A DNA stretch of 64,000 bases from CAZJHD01 sp964545855 (lineage in GTDB: Bacteria > Planctomycetota > UBA1135 > JACQFD01): positions 62,001-126,000 of the forward strand of contig CAZJHD010000003.1 in the NCBI GenBank assembly GCA_964545855.1, read 5' to 3'. The first letter of the stretch is position 1, and each line of letters opens with the position of its first letter. Shown one piece after another: positions 17,516 to 26,146 of this stretch. Under the pieces are notes generated by a model that worked only from the letters and a program-made list of their open reading frames with translations, ran no database searches and was not told where the DNA came from. The position numbers and the translations under genes are program-made.

Positions 17516-20128
17516 GACGTCGACGTTCGTGGCCTCGTGCGCGTGCTCTTCGATGAATTGGCGCCGCGGCTCCACTCGTTCGCCCATGAGCATGGCGAAC
17601 GTCCGCTCGGCCTCGAAGGCGTCCTCGAGCGTGACGCGGTAGAGCATGCGCTGGGCGGGGTCCATCGTGGACTCCCAGAGCTGGTCGTCGTTCATCTCGC
17701 CGAGACCCTTGTAACGCGTCACCTCGACGCGCTCGTCCGCCAGCGACTCGATGAGGCGCCGGATCTCGCGCACGGAGAACACGGGGCGGCGCTGCTTCCC
17801 CTCATGGACCAGCGTGAAGGGCGCCTTCTTGGGGTCACGCGCAGCCTCGCCCGCCGGCGTCAGCAGGACGCCTTCCACGCGCAGGCCGATCTCCTCGATG
17901 CGCTGAAGGACGGCCCGCAGGTCGTTGCGGTCGTGCTCGAAGCGGTCGATCCGGAGGTCGGCTTGAGCCGGCGTGCCACTCCCCGGTCCATCCCAGATCA
18001 CGAGGGAGCGGCCCTTCTCCGCGGCGAGCCTCTCGATGCAGAGGTCGAGCTCCTCGTCGTCGTGGAGGAACTGGCTCGTGGTCCCGTAGGAGACGCGGGA
18101 GAGGGGCAGGCTCGGGCCGCGCGCCGCCGCGAGGTAGTCGTCGAAGGTGACCGTTCGGCGCGGCGGCAGGAATCGCCCACCGATCGCCTCGAGCCGGTCG
18201 ATCCTCTTCGCGAGCTCGAGGAGGATCTCCCCCTCGTATCGCTGGCCGGTTCGGTGGTCCTCCAGGACCGTCTCCTCGATGCCCGCCGTCAGGAATTCCT
18301 CGCGGAGCTCCTCCTCGGCGTGGATGTATCGCTCCACCTTCTTGCCCTTCCGCTTTCGGCTCGTTCGATAGAGCGGCGGCCGGGCGAGGAACACCTTTCC
18401 ACGATCGATGAGCGGCCGCATGTGCCGGAAGAAGAACGTGAGAAGGAGCGTTCGGATGTGGCTCCCATCGACGTCTGCGTCCGTCATGACGATCACGGTC
18501 CCGTAGCGAGACTCGTCGGGCTCCATCTCGTCGCCGAATCCGGCGCCGATCGCCTGGATGATCGTCTGGATCTCCTGGTGCGCGAGCATGCGGTCGCGGC
18601 CCGCCTTCTCGACGTTCAGGATCTTGCCGCGCAACGGAAGGATCGCCTGCGTGCGACGGTCGCGGCCCTTCTTCGCGGAGCCACCGGCGCTGTCACCCTC
18701 GACGAGGAAGAGCTCCGCTTCGTCGCGCTGGCGCGTCTGGCAGTCCGCGAGCTTCCCGGGGAGTCCGCCTCCTCCGAAGGCATCCTTGCGACGCACGAGG
18801 TCGCGCGCCTTGCGGGCTTCCTCGCGCGCGCGGCGCGCCACCTCCGCCTTTCCGAAGATCGCCTTCGCCGCCGATGGAGTCTCCTCGAGGAACGTCGCGA
18901 AGGCCTCGCCGAAGGCGCTGCTCACGAGTCCCTCGACCTCCCGGTTGCCGAGCTTGTCCTTGGTCTGTCCTTCGAACTGAGGTTGCGGAACTCCGACGGA
19001 GACGACGGCGGCGACGCCCTCGAGGTAGTCCTCGCCGAGCGGCAGGTCCCCCCCGTCCTTCACGAGCTTCTCGCGGCGGGCGTAGTTGTTGAGCGTGCGC
19101 GTGAGGCCGGTCTTGAATCCGGAGAGGTGCGTACCGCCGCCATGCGTGTTGATGTTGTTGACGAAGGTGTGGATGAACTCGCTGAAGTCGTCGTTGTATT
19201 GCAGTGCGACGTCGACGAAGTACGCCTGATCGCCTTGCTCCTCGGAGACGATCTCCTTCGAGAAGGAGAAGACTTCGGGATGCACCAGAGTCCGGCCGTC
19301 GTTCAGGTGCTTGACGAAGGCGACGAGACCCTCGGCGTAGGCGAACTCCTCGGACTGTCCCGTCTTCTCGTCCTCGAGAGTGATGGTGATCCCGCGGGAG
19401 CCCATCAGGAACGCGAGATCGCGGAGCCGCGCGGCGACGCGCTGGTGCGAGAAGCCCTCGACGTGCTTGAAGATCTCCGGGTCGGGTCGGAAGGAGACGA
19501 CCGTCCCCGTGCGATCGGCCGGCTCCGCGCGTCCGACCTCGCGGAGGTCCTGCACGAGCTTCGCGCGTGCGTACTCCACGTGGAATCGCTTCCCGTCGCG
19601 GTAGACCTCCACCTCGAGCCACTCGGAGAGGGCGTTCACGACGGTGATGCCGACGCCGTGGAGGCCGCCGGACATGGCGTACGACTTCTTGTCGAACTTG
19701 CCGCCCGCGTGGAGCTTCTCGAGGACGACTCGAATCGTCGAGATGCCTTCGGTCGGATGCTGATCGACGGGGATGCCGCGACCGTCGTCGTAGACCGTGG
19801 CGCTTCCGTCGGCGCCGATGGTGACGCGGATGCTCTTCGCGTGCCCCGCGAGAGCCTCGTCGATCGCGTTGTCGACGCACTCCCAGAGGAGATGGTGGAA
19901 GCCGCGGTCGTACGTGTCGCCGATGTACATCGCCGGCCGCTCACGAACGGCCTCGAGCCCCTCGAGGACGCGAATCGACTCGCCCGTGTACTTCTCGCGT
20001 TCCGCTCCGGCGCGGTCCTTCGACCGATCGTCCGCGGCGGCCTTGGCTCCGTGCTCCGCGGCACGGGCCTTTCCTTCGGCCTGCTTCGGATCGACGGTCT
20101 CGTTCGGAGTTTTGACGTCTTCGCTCAT
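17513..20128 (-). CDS. gyrB: DNA gyrase subunit B
   Basis: The ATPase subunit of the type II topoisomerase that introduces negative supercoils. The N-terminal GHKL ATPase has YIGDTYDRGFHHL, ECVDNAIDEA, YDDGRGIPVD and SGGLHGVG. The TOPRIM core has EGDSAGGSAKKGRDR and MTDADVDGSHIRT, and the C-terminal YKGLGEMN contacts GyrA. At 871 residues it is longer than typical Gram-positive GyrB because of an extra ~170-residue stretch between TOPRIM and the tail, as also seen in E. coli GyrB. The first ~45 residues are charged and disordered. The start overlaps the dciA stop as ATGA. gyrA lies 29 kb away. Confidence 0.97.
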   Translation of the reverse strand: MSEDVKTPNETVDPKQAEGKARAAEHGAKAAADDRSKDRAGAEREKYTGESIRVLEGLEAVRERPAMYIGDTYDRGFHHLLWECVDNAIDEALAGHAKSIRVTIGADGSATVYDDGRGIPVDQHPTEGISTIRVVLEKLHAGGKFDKKSYAMSGGLHGVGITVVNALSEWLEVEVYRDGKRFHVEYARAKLVQDLREVGRAEPADRTGTVVSFRPDPEIFKHVEGFSHQRVAARLRDLAFLMGSRGITITLEDEKTGQSEEFAYAEGLVAFVKHLNDGRTLVHPEVFSFSKEIVSEEQGDQAYFVDVALQYNDDFSEFIHTFVNNINTHGGGTHLSGFKTGLTRTLNNYARREKLVKDGGDLPLGEDYLEGVAAVVSVGVPQPQFEGQTKDKLGNREVEGLVSSAFGEAFATFLEETPSAAKAIFGKAEVARRAREEARKARDLVRRKDAFGGGGLPGKLADCQTRQRDEAELFLVEGDSAGGSAKKGRDRRTQAILPLRGKILNVEKAGRDRMLAHQEIQTIIQAIGAGFGDEMEPDESRYGTVIVMTDADVDGSHIRTLLLTFFFRHMRPLIDRGKVFLARPPLYRTSRKRKGKKVERYIHAEEELREEFLTAGIEETVLEDHRTGQRYEGEILLELAKRIDRLEAIGGRFLPPRRTVTFDDYLAAARGPSLPLSRVSYGTTSQFLHDDEELDLCIERLAAEKGRSLVIWDGPGSGTPAQADLRIDRFEHDRNDLRAVLQRIEEIGLRVEGVLLTPAGEAARDPKKAPFTLVHEGKQRRPVFSVREIRRLIESLADERVEVTRYKGLGEMNDDQLWESTMDPAQRMLYRVTLEDAFEAERTFAMLMGERVEPRRQFIEEHAHEATNVDV

Positions 20129-20484
20129 CGTGTCGCCGTGGGTGCCGCCAGCCGGAATCGAATCGATCGAATGTCCATCGAGGGCACGTCGCGCCGCACC
20201 TGCTCGAGAAGTCGTGTTGCGTGGAAGAGCTTCAGGTCGTGGAGGAGCGTGGTCGACTCCACCTCCACGTCGAGGACGCCGCGGTGGAGCCGGAGGGCGC
20301 GAGCCTCGCGGGCGACCTCGTCCCCCGCGGCCCGCCGGAAGGCCTCGATGGCCGGTCGTGCGGCGAGGCGCTCTCGAAGCCCAGGCGTGCCGAGGAGTTT
20401 GGCGAGAGAGTCGCGCAGCGCGTGGAATCCCCGCAGCGCACCCGACGGTCGATCCGCGTCGCTGCTCCTTCGTCGAGCTTTCAC
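20125..20484 (-). CDS. dciA: DciA-like DUF721 protein
   Basis: A 119-residue protein with the DUF721 core LGTPGLRERLAARPAIEAFRRAAGDEVAREARALRLHRGVLDVEV. Members called DciA load or recruit the replicative helicase where DnaC and DnaI are missing. The start is GTG 20484, 27 bp after dnaN. The ATGA overlap with gyrB (20125-20128) suggests coupling. Position between dnaN and gyrB, where recF-dciA usually sits, strengthens the call. Confidence 0.8.
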   Translation of the reverse strand: MKARRRSSDADRPSGALRGFHALRDSLAKLLGTPGLRERLAARPAIEAFRRAAGDEVAREARALRLHRGVLDVEVESTTLLHDLKLFHATRLLEQVRRDVPSMDIRSIRFRLAAPTATR

Positions 20485-20511
20485 GTCGCCGTTGGTCGCG
20501 TCATCGCGAGA

Positions 20512-21609
20512 CTACTCGTTGACGACCGGCATGACGACGTACTCGTGATGCTCGTTGAGGTGGAACTTGCCGGGAGAGGCGCCATCGTTGAATTCGAGGC
20601 GCACGTTCTCGCTCTGGCACGTCTTCAGACCCTCGAGGACGTAGTCGGGGTTGAAGGCGATCTGGTGCTGAGTCCCTTCGAACTCCGCCGGCATCTCGGC
20701 TTTCGCCTCGCCCCGTTGCGGAGAGGACGCGGACAGCGTCAGGTAGCCGCCCGTGAACTTGAGTCGGACGATCGGCTGCTCCGGCGTGCAGAGGTGCGCG
20801 ACGAGGCGGAGCTTCTGCGTGAGCACCTTGGATTCGCAGTGGGCGACGTTCTTGCCGCTCTTGGGCACCACGCTCTGGTACTTCGGGAACTCCCCTTCCA
20901 AGAGCCGGGTGACGATCGTCGCTCGCGGGGAATGGAACGACGCGCGTTCGCTGCCGAGAGAGAGCCTCACCGGTTCGTCGGAACTCCCGAAGACGCGGAC
21001 GAGCTGCTGGACAGTCTTCGTTGGCAGCGTCGCGTAGACGGATTCCTTCACGCCCGTCTCGGCCGGCTGCTCCACTTGAGAGAGGCGGCGGCCGTCGGTC
21101 GCCACCATGCGGAGGCCGTCCGGGCGGAGCTCGAGGCGCACTCCGTTCATGGCGAAGCGCCCGATCTCCCGCGCGGCCGCGAAGGCCGTGCGCTCGATCA
21201 TGCGCGCGAGCGACGAGCCCGCGAGGGAGACCGCGTGGTTCTCCTCGACTTGCGGCATCTCCGGGAACTCGCCGACGTCGGCGACGGCGACCTCGCACTG
21301 ATCGTCCCGTCCGAAGACGCGCAGCGTCGATTTCTGGAGCTCGATCGTGACCGCGTCGTCCGACAGGTCGCGCACGAACTCCGAGACCTCCCTCGACGGG
21401 ACGAGGCAGCGTCCGGGCGATTCGACTCGAACCTCCGGGATCGAGTAGCTGACGGCCATCTCGAGGTCGGTGCCCTGGAGCTTCAGCGTGTCGCCCTCGG
21501 CTTCGAAGAGGATCGCCTCCAGGACTGGCTTCGTCGTTCGCGACGGGAGCGCTGCGGTGAGGATCGAGAGAGCGTCTCGAAGGTGATCACGACCGCAGAG
21601 AACTTTCAT
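20512..21609 (-). CDS. dnaN: DNA polymerase III beta subunit (sliding clamp)
   Basis: Forms the dimeric ring that tethers DNA polymerase III to DNA. It starts MKVLCGRDHLRDALSILTAALPSRTTKPVLEAILFEA, the standard N-terminus. The body is three clamp domains and the end is HHEYVVMPVVNE, close to the canonical YVVMPMR-type terminus. Its length of 365 residues is normal. ATG 21609 has GGAG 8 nt upstream. It precedes dciA and gyrB and follows dnaA across a 579-bp spacer. Confidence 0.96.
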   Translation of the reverse strand: MKVLCGRDHLRDALSILTAALPSRTTKPVLEAILFEAEGDTLKLQGTDLEMAVSYSIPEVRVESPGRCLVPSREVSEFVRDLSDDAVTIELQKSTLRVFGRDDQCEVAVADVGEFPEMPQVEENHAVSLAGSSLARMIERTAFAAAREIGRFAMNGVRLELRPDGLRMVATDGRRLSQVEQPAETGVKESVYATLPTKTVQQLVRVFGSSDEPVRLSLGSERASFHSPRATIVTRLLEGEFPKYQSVVPKSGKNVAHCESKVLTQKLRLVAHLCTPEQPIVRLKFTGGYLTLSASSPQRGEAKAEMPAEFEGTQHQIAFNPDYVLEGLKTCQSENVRLEFNDGASPGKFHLNEHHEYVVMPVVNE

Positions 21610-22188
21610 CGGCGGGGCTCCAGAGGCCGAAGGACTGCTCTTCGTGGGGCGAGTGGCGAGGTGCAATGGCTCGAATCGAGAGAGAGAATGAAGACATCAT
21701 AGTCATCTTCAGAAGCGCCTACCTCTAGTGGAAAGACGCGACGAGGGCGACCTAGAGGATGTCTGGGGAACGACTTGGAGACGCCGTGGCGACGCGAGCG
21801 CTCCCGAAGGGATGTGGAACGAGCGTCGACCGAATGGGATGGAACGTGGAGGAGCGGCAGAGGCCGGGAGAAGCTCCGAAGAAGTGGCGCCGCGGAGGGC
21901 GCTTCGGGGGCGTTCCTCCGACGGCTCTCCACCCGTCCTCCACGAGTCGTGGCAGTCCCAGTCGCCGTGTCTCCTGTCTCCGCGACACGAGTCGCCGAGG
22001 GAGGAGTCTCCGAGGCATGACGTCCGGGATCCGACGCGGAGCGTGCGCCGGCGGATCCGGGGTTCGAGCGGACGGCGAGCGCCCGACGGCCGATGGAACG
22101 AGGATCGGGCGCGAACTGGCTCACGACCTCGAGCGCCGTGCGGGCGGCGCGCATCCTCGCCGGGTCCCCTCGCCAGCGACCCGGCCGG
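21610..22188. other. dnaA-dnaN intergenic spacer, candidate oriC
   Basis: No convincing gene lies in this 579-bp gap; ORFs here are frame noise. Four similar 10-mers in the same orientation occur: TGGGGAACGA (21764-21773), TGTGGAACGA (21813-21822), GATGGAACGT (21838-21847), GATGGAACGA (22092-22101). Their complements (CGTTCCACA-like) resemble degraded DnaA boxes, but no TTATCCACA is present. The least G+C-rich stretch is 21679-21716. It includes TATGAT on the minus strand (21696-21701), a candidate -10 for dnaN, inside a GAAGA/TCTTC inverted repeat. The origin role is inferred from gene order. Confidence 0.4.
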
Positions 22189-23721
22189 TCACTGGGGACG
22201 CTGCGTCAGGCGGGTGATCTCGTCCGACAGGGCGTTGACGGTGTCGCGCGCGATCGAGTCCTTCGCGATGAGGCTCTCGATCTTCTCGATGCCGTAGAGC
22301 ACGGTCGAGTGGTCGCGACCCCCGTAGTACGCACCGATCTCCTCGAGGGAGTGCTTGGTGTGCCGGCGCGTCAGGAACATGGCGATCTGGCGAGGGAACG
22401 CGATGGACTGGTTCCTGCGGCGGCTCTGCAGATCCTGGATCTTCACGTGGTGCCGCCGGGCGACGACGCCGGCGACGTCCTCGAAGCGGACGATCATCGT
22501 GCGCTCCGCCTCCAACTCCGGCATGGCCCGTCGGACGAGCTCGAGGCTCACGGGCGTCTTCTGCAGGGCGGAGAACCCGACGACGCGATTGATGGCCCCC
22601 TCGAGCTCGCGGATGTTGTTGGTGATCCGCTCCGCGAGGAAGTGGGCGACCTCGTCCGGTAGCGCGAGACCCATGGTGCGGGCCTTCCTCTGGAGGATGG
22701 CGAGCCGCGTCTCGAGGCACGGCTTCTCGATCTCGGCCTCCAGCCCCCACTTGAAGCGCGACACCAGGCGCTCCTGGAGGGACGGGATCTCCTTGGCGGG
22801 GCTGTCGCTGGAGAGAACCAACTGCTTCTGGTCCTGGAAGAGCGTGTTGAACGTGTGGAAGAACTCCTCCTGCGTCCGCTCCTTGTTCGCGAGGAAGTGG
22901 ATGTCGTCCACGACGAGGACGTCCACCTCGCGGTACCGACGCCGAAACTCCTCGAGCGACCCCTTCTCCAGGGCGGCGATGAAGTGGTTGGTGAAGGTCT
23001 CGCAGGACAGATAGAGGATCTGTGTCTCCGGGCGCCGAAGCAACAATTCCTGCCCGATCGCCTGGAGAAGATGGGTCTTACCGAGGCCGACGGACCCGTG
23101 TAGGAAAAGTGGGTTGTACGCCCGAGCGGGATTCTCGGCGACGCCCATGGCGCCGGCGAAGGCGAATCGATTGCAGGGTCCGACGACGAAGTTCTCGAAG
23201 GTGTAGGTCGGGTTGAAGGAGCACGGGACCGCCATTCCGCGCGCGAGGGGCGCGGAGCTCCTGGCTGGGGCTTGGCTCGCGATGCCGCGCCTTCCGGCAT
23301 CGCTCGTCGGCGTGCTCGAGGAGACGGTGGGAGTCGGAGCGGGCGATGCCGCGGCGTCGGTCGTCTCGGTTTCGACGCGCACCGGCGGTGCGGCGCCGAG
23401 AGACGCCTTCTCCGGATCGATCAGGAGCCGGATCGAGACCACCGAGCCCCGGACGAACGACGACGACACGTCGAGCGCGCGCTGGTAGTTCTCGAGGATC
23501 CACGTCCTGTGGAACTCCGTGGGGACCGCGAGGCTGAGCGTCTGCCCATCGAACTCGAGAGCGGCGACGCGATCGAACCAGGTCCTCACCTGCTCTCGGC
23601 GGAGGATCTCCGAGAGGTGTGCGTGGATCGCGGTCCAGAGCTCCTGGGCATCCAGCGACACCGGGCGCGCGTCGGGGGTGCGAGAGGCGGAGACAGAAGA
23701 ATTGTCGGGCTTCACTCCCAC
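22189..23721 (-). CDS. dnaA: Chromosomal replication initiator DnaA
   Basis: The AAA+ initiator that binds and melts the origin. Domain I covers about residues 20-105, then a Thr/Ser/Pro/Ala-rich domain II linker (110-165). Domain III has Walker A GSVGLGKTH (209-217) and Walker B VLVVDDIHFLANKE (from 268). The arginine finger lies in SRFKWGLEAEI. C-terminal domain IV carries the box-binding signature YYGGRDHSTVLYGIEKIE. Usual family sequence is GGRDHTTVLHA, so the HSTVLYG variant could go with altered boxes (inference). The start is GTG 23721. 510 residues is slightly long because of the linker. Confidence 0.97.
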   Translation of the reverse strand: MGVKPDNSSVSASRTPDARPVSLDAQELWTAIHAHLSEILRREQVRTWFDRVAALEFDGQTLSLAVPTEFHRTWILENYQRALDVSSSFVRGSVVSIRLLIDPEKASLGAAPPVRVETETTDAAASPAPTPTVSSSTPTSDAGRRGIASQAPARSSAPLARGMAVPCSFNPTYTFENFVVGPCNRFAFAGAMGVAENPARAYNPLFLHGSVGLGKTHLLQAIGQELLLRRPETQILYLSCETFTNHFIAALEKGSLEEFRRRYREVDVLVVDDIHFLANKERTQEEFFHTFNTLFQDQKQLVLSSDSPAKEIPSLQERLVSRFKWGLEAEIEKPCLETRLAILQRKARTMGLALPDEVAHFLAERITNNIRELEGAINRVVGFSALQKTPVSLELVRRAMPELEAERTMIVRFEDVAGVVARRHHVKIQDLQSRRRNQSIAFPRQIAMFLTRRHTKHSLEEIGAYYGGRDHSTVLYGIEKIESLIAKDSIARDTVNALSDEITRLTQRPQ

Positions 23722-23742
23722 TTCTATAAGCCGCTACTCCGC

Positions 23743-23757
23743 ATGACGTTATGTCAT
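23743..23757. promoter_or_regulatory. Inverted repeat upstream of dnaA
   Basis: ATGAC-GTTAT-GTCAT is a perfect 5-bp inverted repeat with a 5-nt centre, 22 bp before the dnaA start in the 137-bp gap to the cysteine desulfurase gene. It could be an operator for dnaA. A TTATAG hexamer on the minus strand near 23724-23729 is too close to the start to be a usual -10. Confidence 0.3.
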
Positions 23758-23858
23758 CGACGGTGAGGGGGTCGCGAGATTAGATCCGCTGCGCGGCACA
23801 ACGGTCAAGCGCCGAAAAACGTCGCCGCGAAGAGAGGGCGCAGGAACGGCTTGTGGAA

Positions 23859-25025
23859 TCAGGATCCCTGTCGACTCGGACTCCGCCGCAATCGAACGAC
23901 GACGCGCTCGATCCGTGCCGCGGCATCGTCGACATCCGCTTCCGAAGTCGACGCGCCGATCGAGAGCCGCAGAGCGCCGCGTGCGACGTCGTCGGAGAGC
24001 CCCATGGCGAGGAGGACGTGCGAAGGCTCGAGCGCTCCCGACGCACAGGCGGAGCCGACGGACGCGGCGATGCCCTCGAGATCGAGCGCGACGAGGAGCG
24101 CCCGGCCGTCGATGTTCTGGAAGGAGACGGAAAGCGTGTTCGGGAGGCCTCCCACTTCCGGAGAGTGGAAGCGAACGCCCTCGAGCCGGCGCGCCAAGGT
24201 CGCGCGGAGCCTCGACACGAGGCGCTCCATGCTCCGCGCGGCCCGCTCGCGCTCGGCGACCGCGCACTCGATGGCGGCGACCAAGCCGGCGATGCCTCCG
24301 AGGTTGGGTGTACCGGCGCGGAGGCCGTCCTCCTGATCGCCTCCCGAGAGCAGCGGGTCGAGCGTCGTGCCCGGGCGAACCAACAGTGCGCCCGCGCCGC
24401 GCGGTCCGCCGCATTTGTGGGCTGAGACGGATGCCAGGGAGACGCCGAGCGCCTCGAACGAGAAGTGCACCCTTCCGATCGCTTGTGTTGCATCGGTGTG
24501 CACCACGACCGGAGTCGGCGCCGCGCGCGCCGAGGCGGACACCGCCCGCACGTCCTGGAGGGCGCCCGTCTCGTTGCTCGCGAGGATGCACGACACGAGG
24601 CGCGGTGGATCGGCTCCCGCGAAGAGGGCGGCCGCCTGCACGGAGCCCGACGGATCGGGGGCAGCTCGCAGGACGCGCCACCCCCGCTCCTCGAGGCGCC
24701 GGAACGGCTCGAGGACCGCCGAGTGCTCGATCGCCGTCGTGCTCGCCACGCGCGCCGTGCCCGACCGCTCGAGGGCGGCCGCGACGCCCAGGATGGCGAG
24801 GTTGTCGGACTCCGTGGCGCCGGACGTCCACACGATGCGCGCCCGAGGCGCCAGGAGAGCGGCGCGGATGCGCTCGCGCGCCTGCTCGAGGAAGGCGCGG
24901 AGGGCGCGCCCCTCCGCGTGGATGCTCGAGGGGTTCCCGTGGAGCCGCTCGGCCGACTCCATGGCGGCGGCGGCCTCGGGGCGCAGGGGCGCCGAGGCGT
25001 TCCAATCGAGATAGAGCCGGTCCAC
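23859..25025 (-). CDS. Cysteine desulfurase (NifS/IscS family)
   Basis: A PLP enzyme that removes sulfur from cysteine as a persulfide for Fe-S clusters or other thio-cofactors. N-terminus YLDWNASAPLRPEA and TSGATESDN are the family signatures. The PLP lysine is in SAHKCGGPRGAG, and the catalytic loop GSACASGALEPSHVL contains Cys327. 388 residues is the usual size. The short ACASG loop is group I-like (IscS/NifS). No IscU or SufBCD is nearby. It sits 9 bp after bshA, so it belongs to the bacillithiol-parA transcription unit. Confidence 0.93.
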   Translation of the reverse strand: MDRLYLDWNASAPLRPEAAAAMESAERLHGNPSSIHAEGRALRAFLEQARERIRAALLAPRARIVWTSGATESDNLAILGVAAALERSGTARVASTTAIEHSAVLEPFRRLEERGWRVLRAAPDPSGSVQAAALFAGADPPRLVSCILASNETGALQDVRAVSASARAAPTPVVVHTDATQAIGRVHFSFEALGVSLASVSAHKCGGPRGAGALLVRPGTTLDPLLSGGDQEDGLRAGTPNLGGIAGLVAAIECAVAERERAARSMERLVSRLRATLARRLEGVRFHSPEVGGLPNTLSVSFQNIDGRALLVALDLEGIAASVGSACASGALEPSHVLLAMGLSDDVARGALRLSIGASTSEADVDDAAARIERVVVRLRRSPSRQGS

Positions 25026-25034
25026 GGCGAGCGC

Positions 25035-26135
25035 TCAGCGGCGCGAGCGGATCGTCTTCTCGTAGAACGCGAGGTAGCGGTCGACGACGCGGTCCCTCGA
25101 GAACTGCGCCCCCGCGACGCGACGGCCCGCCTCGCCGAAGGCAGCGCGCTTCGGTGCATCGAGGAGAAGGTCGACGACGGCATCGGACATGCCCTCGACG
25201 TCGCCGACTTCGAGGAGGAAGCCGTTCTCGCCATGACGCACGACCTCGGGGAGACCGCCGACGCGGCTCGCCACGACGGGAACCTCGCAGGACAGCGCCT
25301 CGAGGGCGGAGAGCCCGAACGACTCCTGTTCGCTCGGGAGGAGGAGCACGTCGGAGGAGCCGATGGCCTCGGCGGGGATCTGCACCGGACCGAGGTGATC
25401 CACGAAGGGAAGGAGCTCGAGATCGCGGGCGAGATCGAGGACGGCACCCCGCTCCGGCCCGTCGCCGACGAGCGTGAGGCGCGCCGGCACGCGGCGGCGC
25501 ACGCGCTCGAGGATCCGCACGACGTCGAGCGGTCGCTTCACGGCGCGGAGGTTGGAAGCATGGATCAGCCGGGGTGGAGCTGCGGGGTCCTTCGGCAGGG
25601 GTCGGAAGACCGACAGATCGACGAAGTTCGGGATCACTTCGATGGCTCGCTGCACTCGAAGACCCTGCTCCGTCTGGCGGCGCAGGCTCTCGGAGACGGC
25701 GGTCACTCCATCGCTCTGCTCGATCCCGAAGCGGGTGACGGTCGCGTAGGCGGGATCGCTCCCGACGATCGAGATGTCCGTCCCGTGGAGCGTCGTGACG
25801 GTCGCGAAGGAACCGTTGCCGAGCATCGCGCGCGCCAGGAACGCGCTGATCGCGTGGGGCACCGCGTAGTGGACGTGGAGGAGGTCGAGCGGCCCGTCGC
25901 GCTGGACGTAGTCGACGATCGCCGAGGCGAGCGCGAGGTCGTAGGGCGGATAGCGGAGCAGCGGATAGGCGAAGACGTCGACGATCTGCACGCACAGCCC
26001 GGGCGTCGATCGATGAGGCGGAGCGAAGGTGAAGATGCAGACGCTGTGCCCGCGCTCCGAGAGCGCCGTGGCGAGCTCCGTCGCGACGACGCCGGAGCCT
26101 CCAACGGACGGATAGCAGGCGATCCCGATGCGCAT
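25035..26135 (-). CDS. bshA: Bacillithiol glycosyltransferase BshA
   Basis: Transfers GlcNAc from UDP-GlcNAc to L-malate, the first step to bacillithiol. A 366-residue GT4-fold enzyme. The N-terminus IGIACYPSVGGSGVVATEL is the BshA version of the GGSG donor loop. Other blocks typical of BshA are HVHYAVPHAISAFLA, TTLHGTDISIVG and IPNFVDLSVFRP. The C-terminal GT4 motif is PSEQESFGLSALEALSCEVPVVAS. The presence of bshB1 and bshC close by makes the assignment firm. It starts 11 bp after the parA stop. Confidence 0.92.
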   Translation of the reverse strand: MRIGIACYPSVGGSGVVATELATALSERGHSVCIFTFAPPHRSTPGLCVQIVDVFAYPLLRYPPYDLALASAIVDYVQRDGPLDLLHVHYAVPHAISAFLARAMLGNGSFATVTTLHGTDISIVGSDPAYATVTRFGIEQSDGVTAVSESLRRQTEQGLRVQRAIEVIPNFVDLSVFRPLPKDPAAPPRLIHASNLRAVKRPLDVVRILERVRRRVPARLTLVGDGPERGAVLDLARDLELLPFVDHLGPVQIPAEAIGSSDVLLLPSEQESFGLSALEALSCEVPVVASRVGGLPEVVRHGENGFLLEVGDVEGMSDAVVDLLLDAPKRAAFGEAGRRVAGAQFSRDRVVDRYLAFYEKTIRSRR

Positions 26136-26146
26136 GACGGGGACGC

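Noticed and set aside
21610..22188. Small ORFs in the dnaA-dnaN spacer
   Set aside because: Several overlapping frames on both strands, none with a ribosome site plus protein-like sequence.
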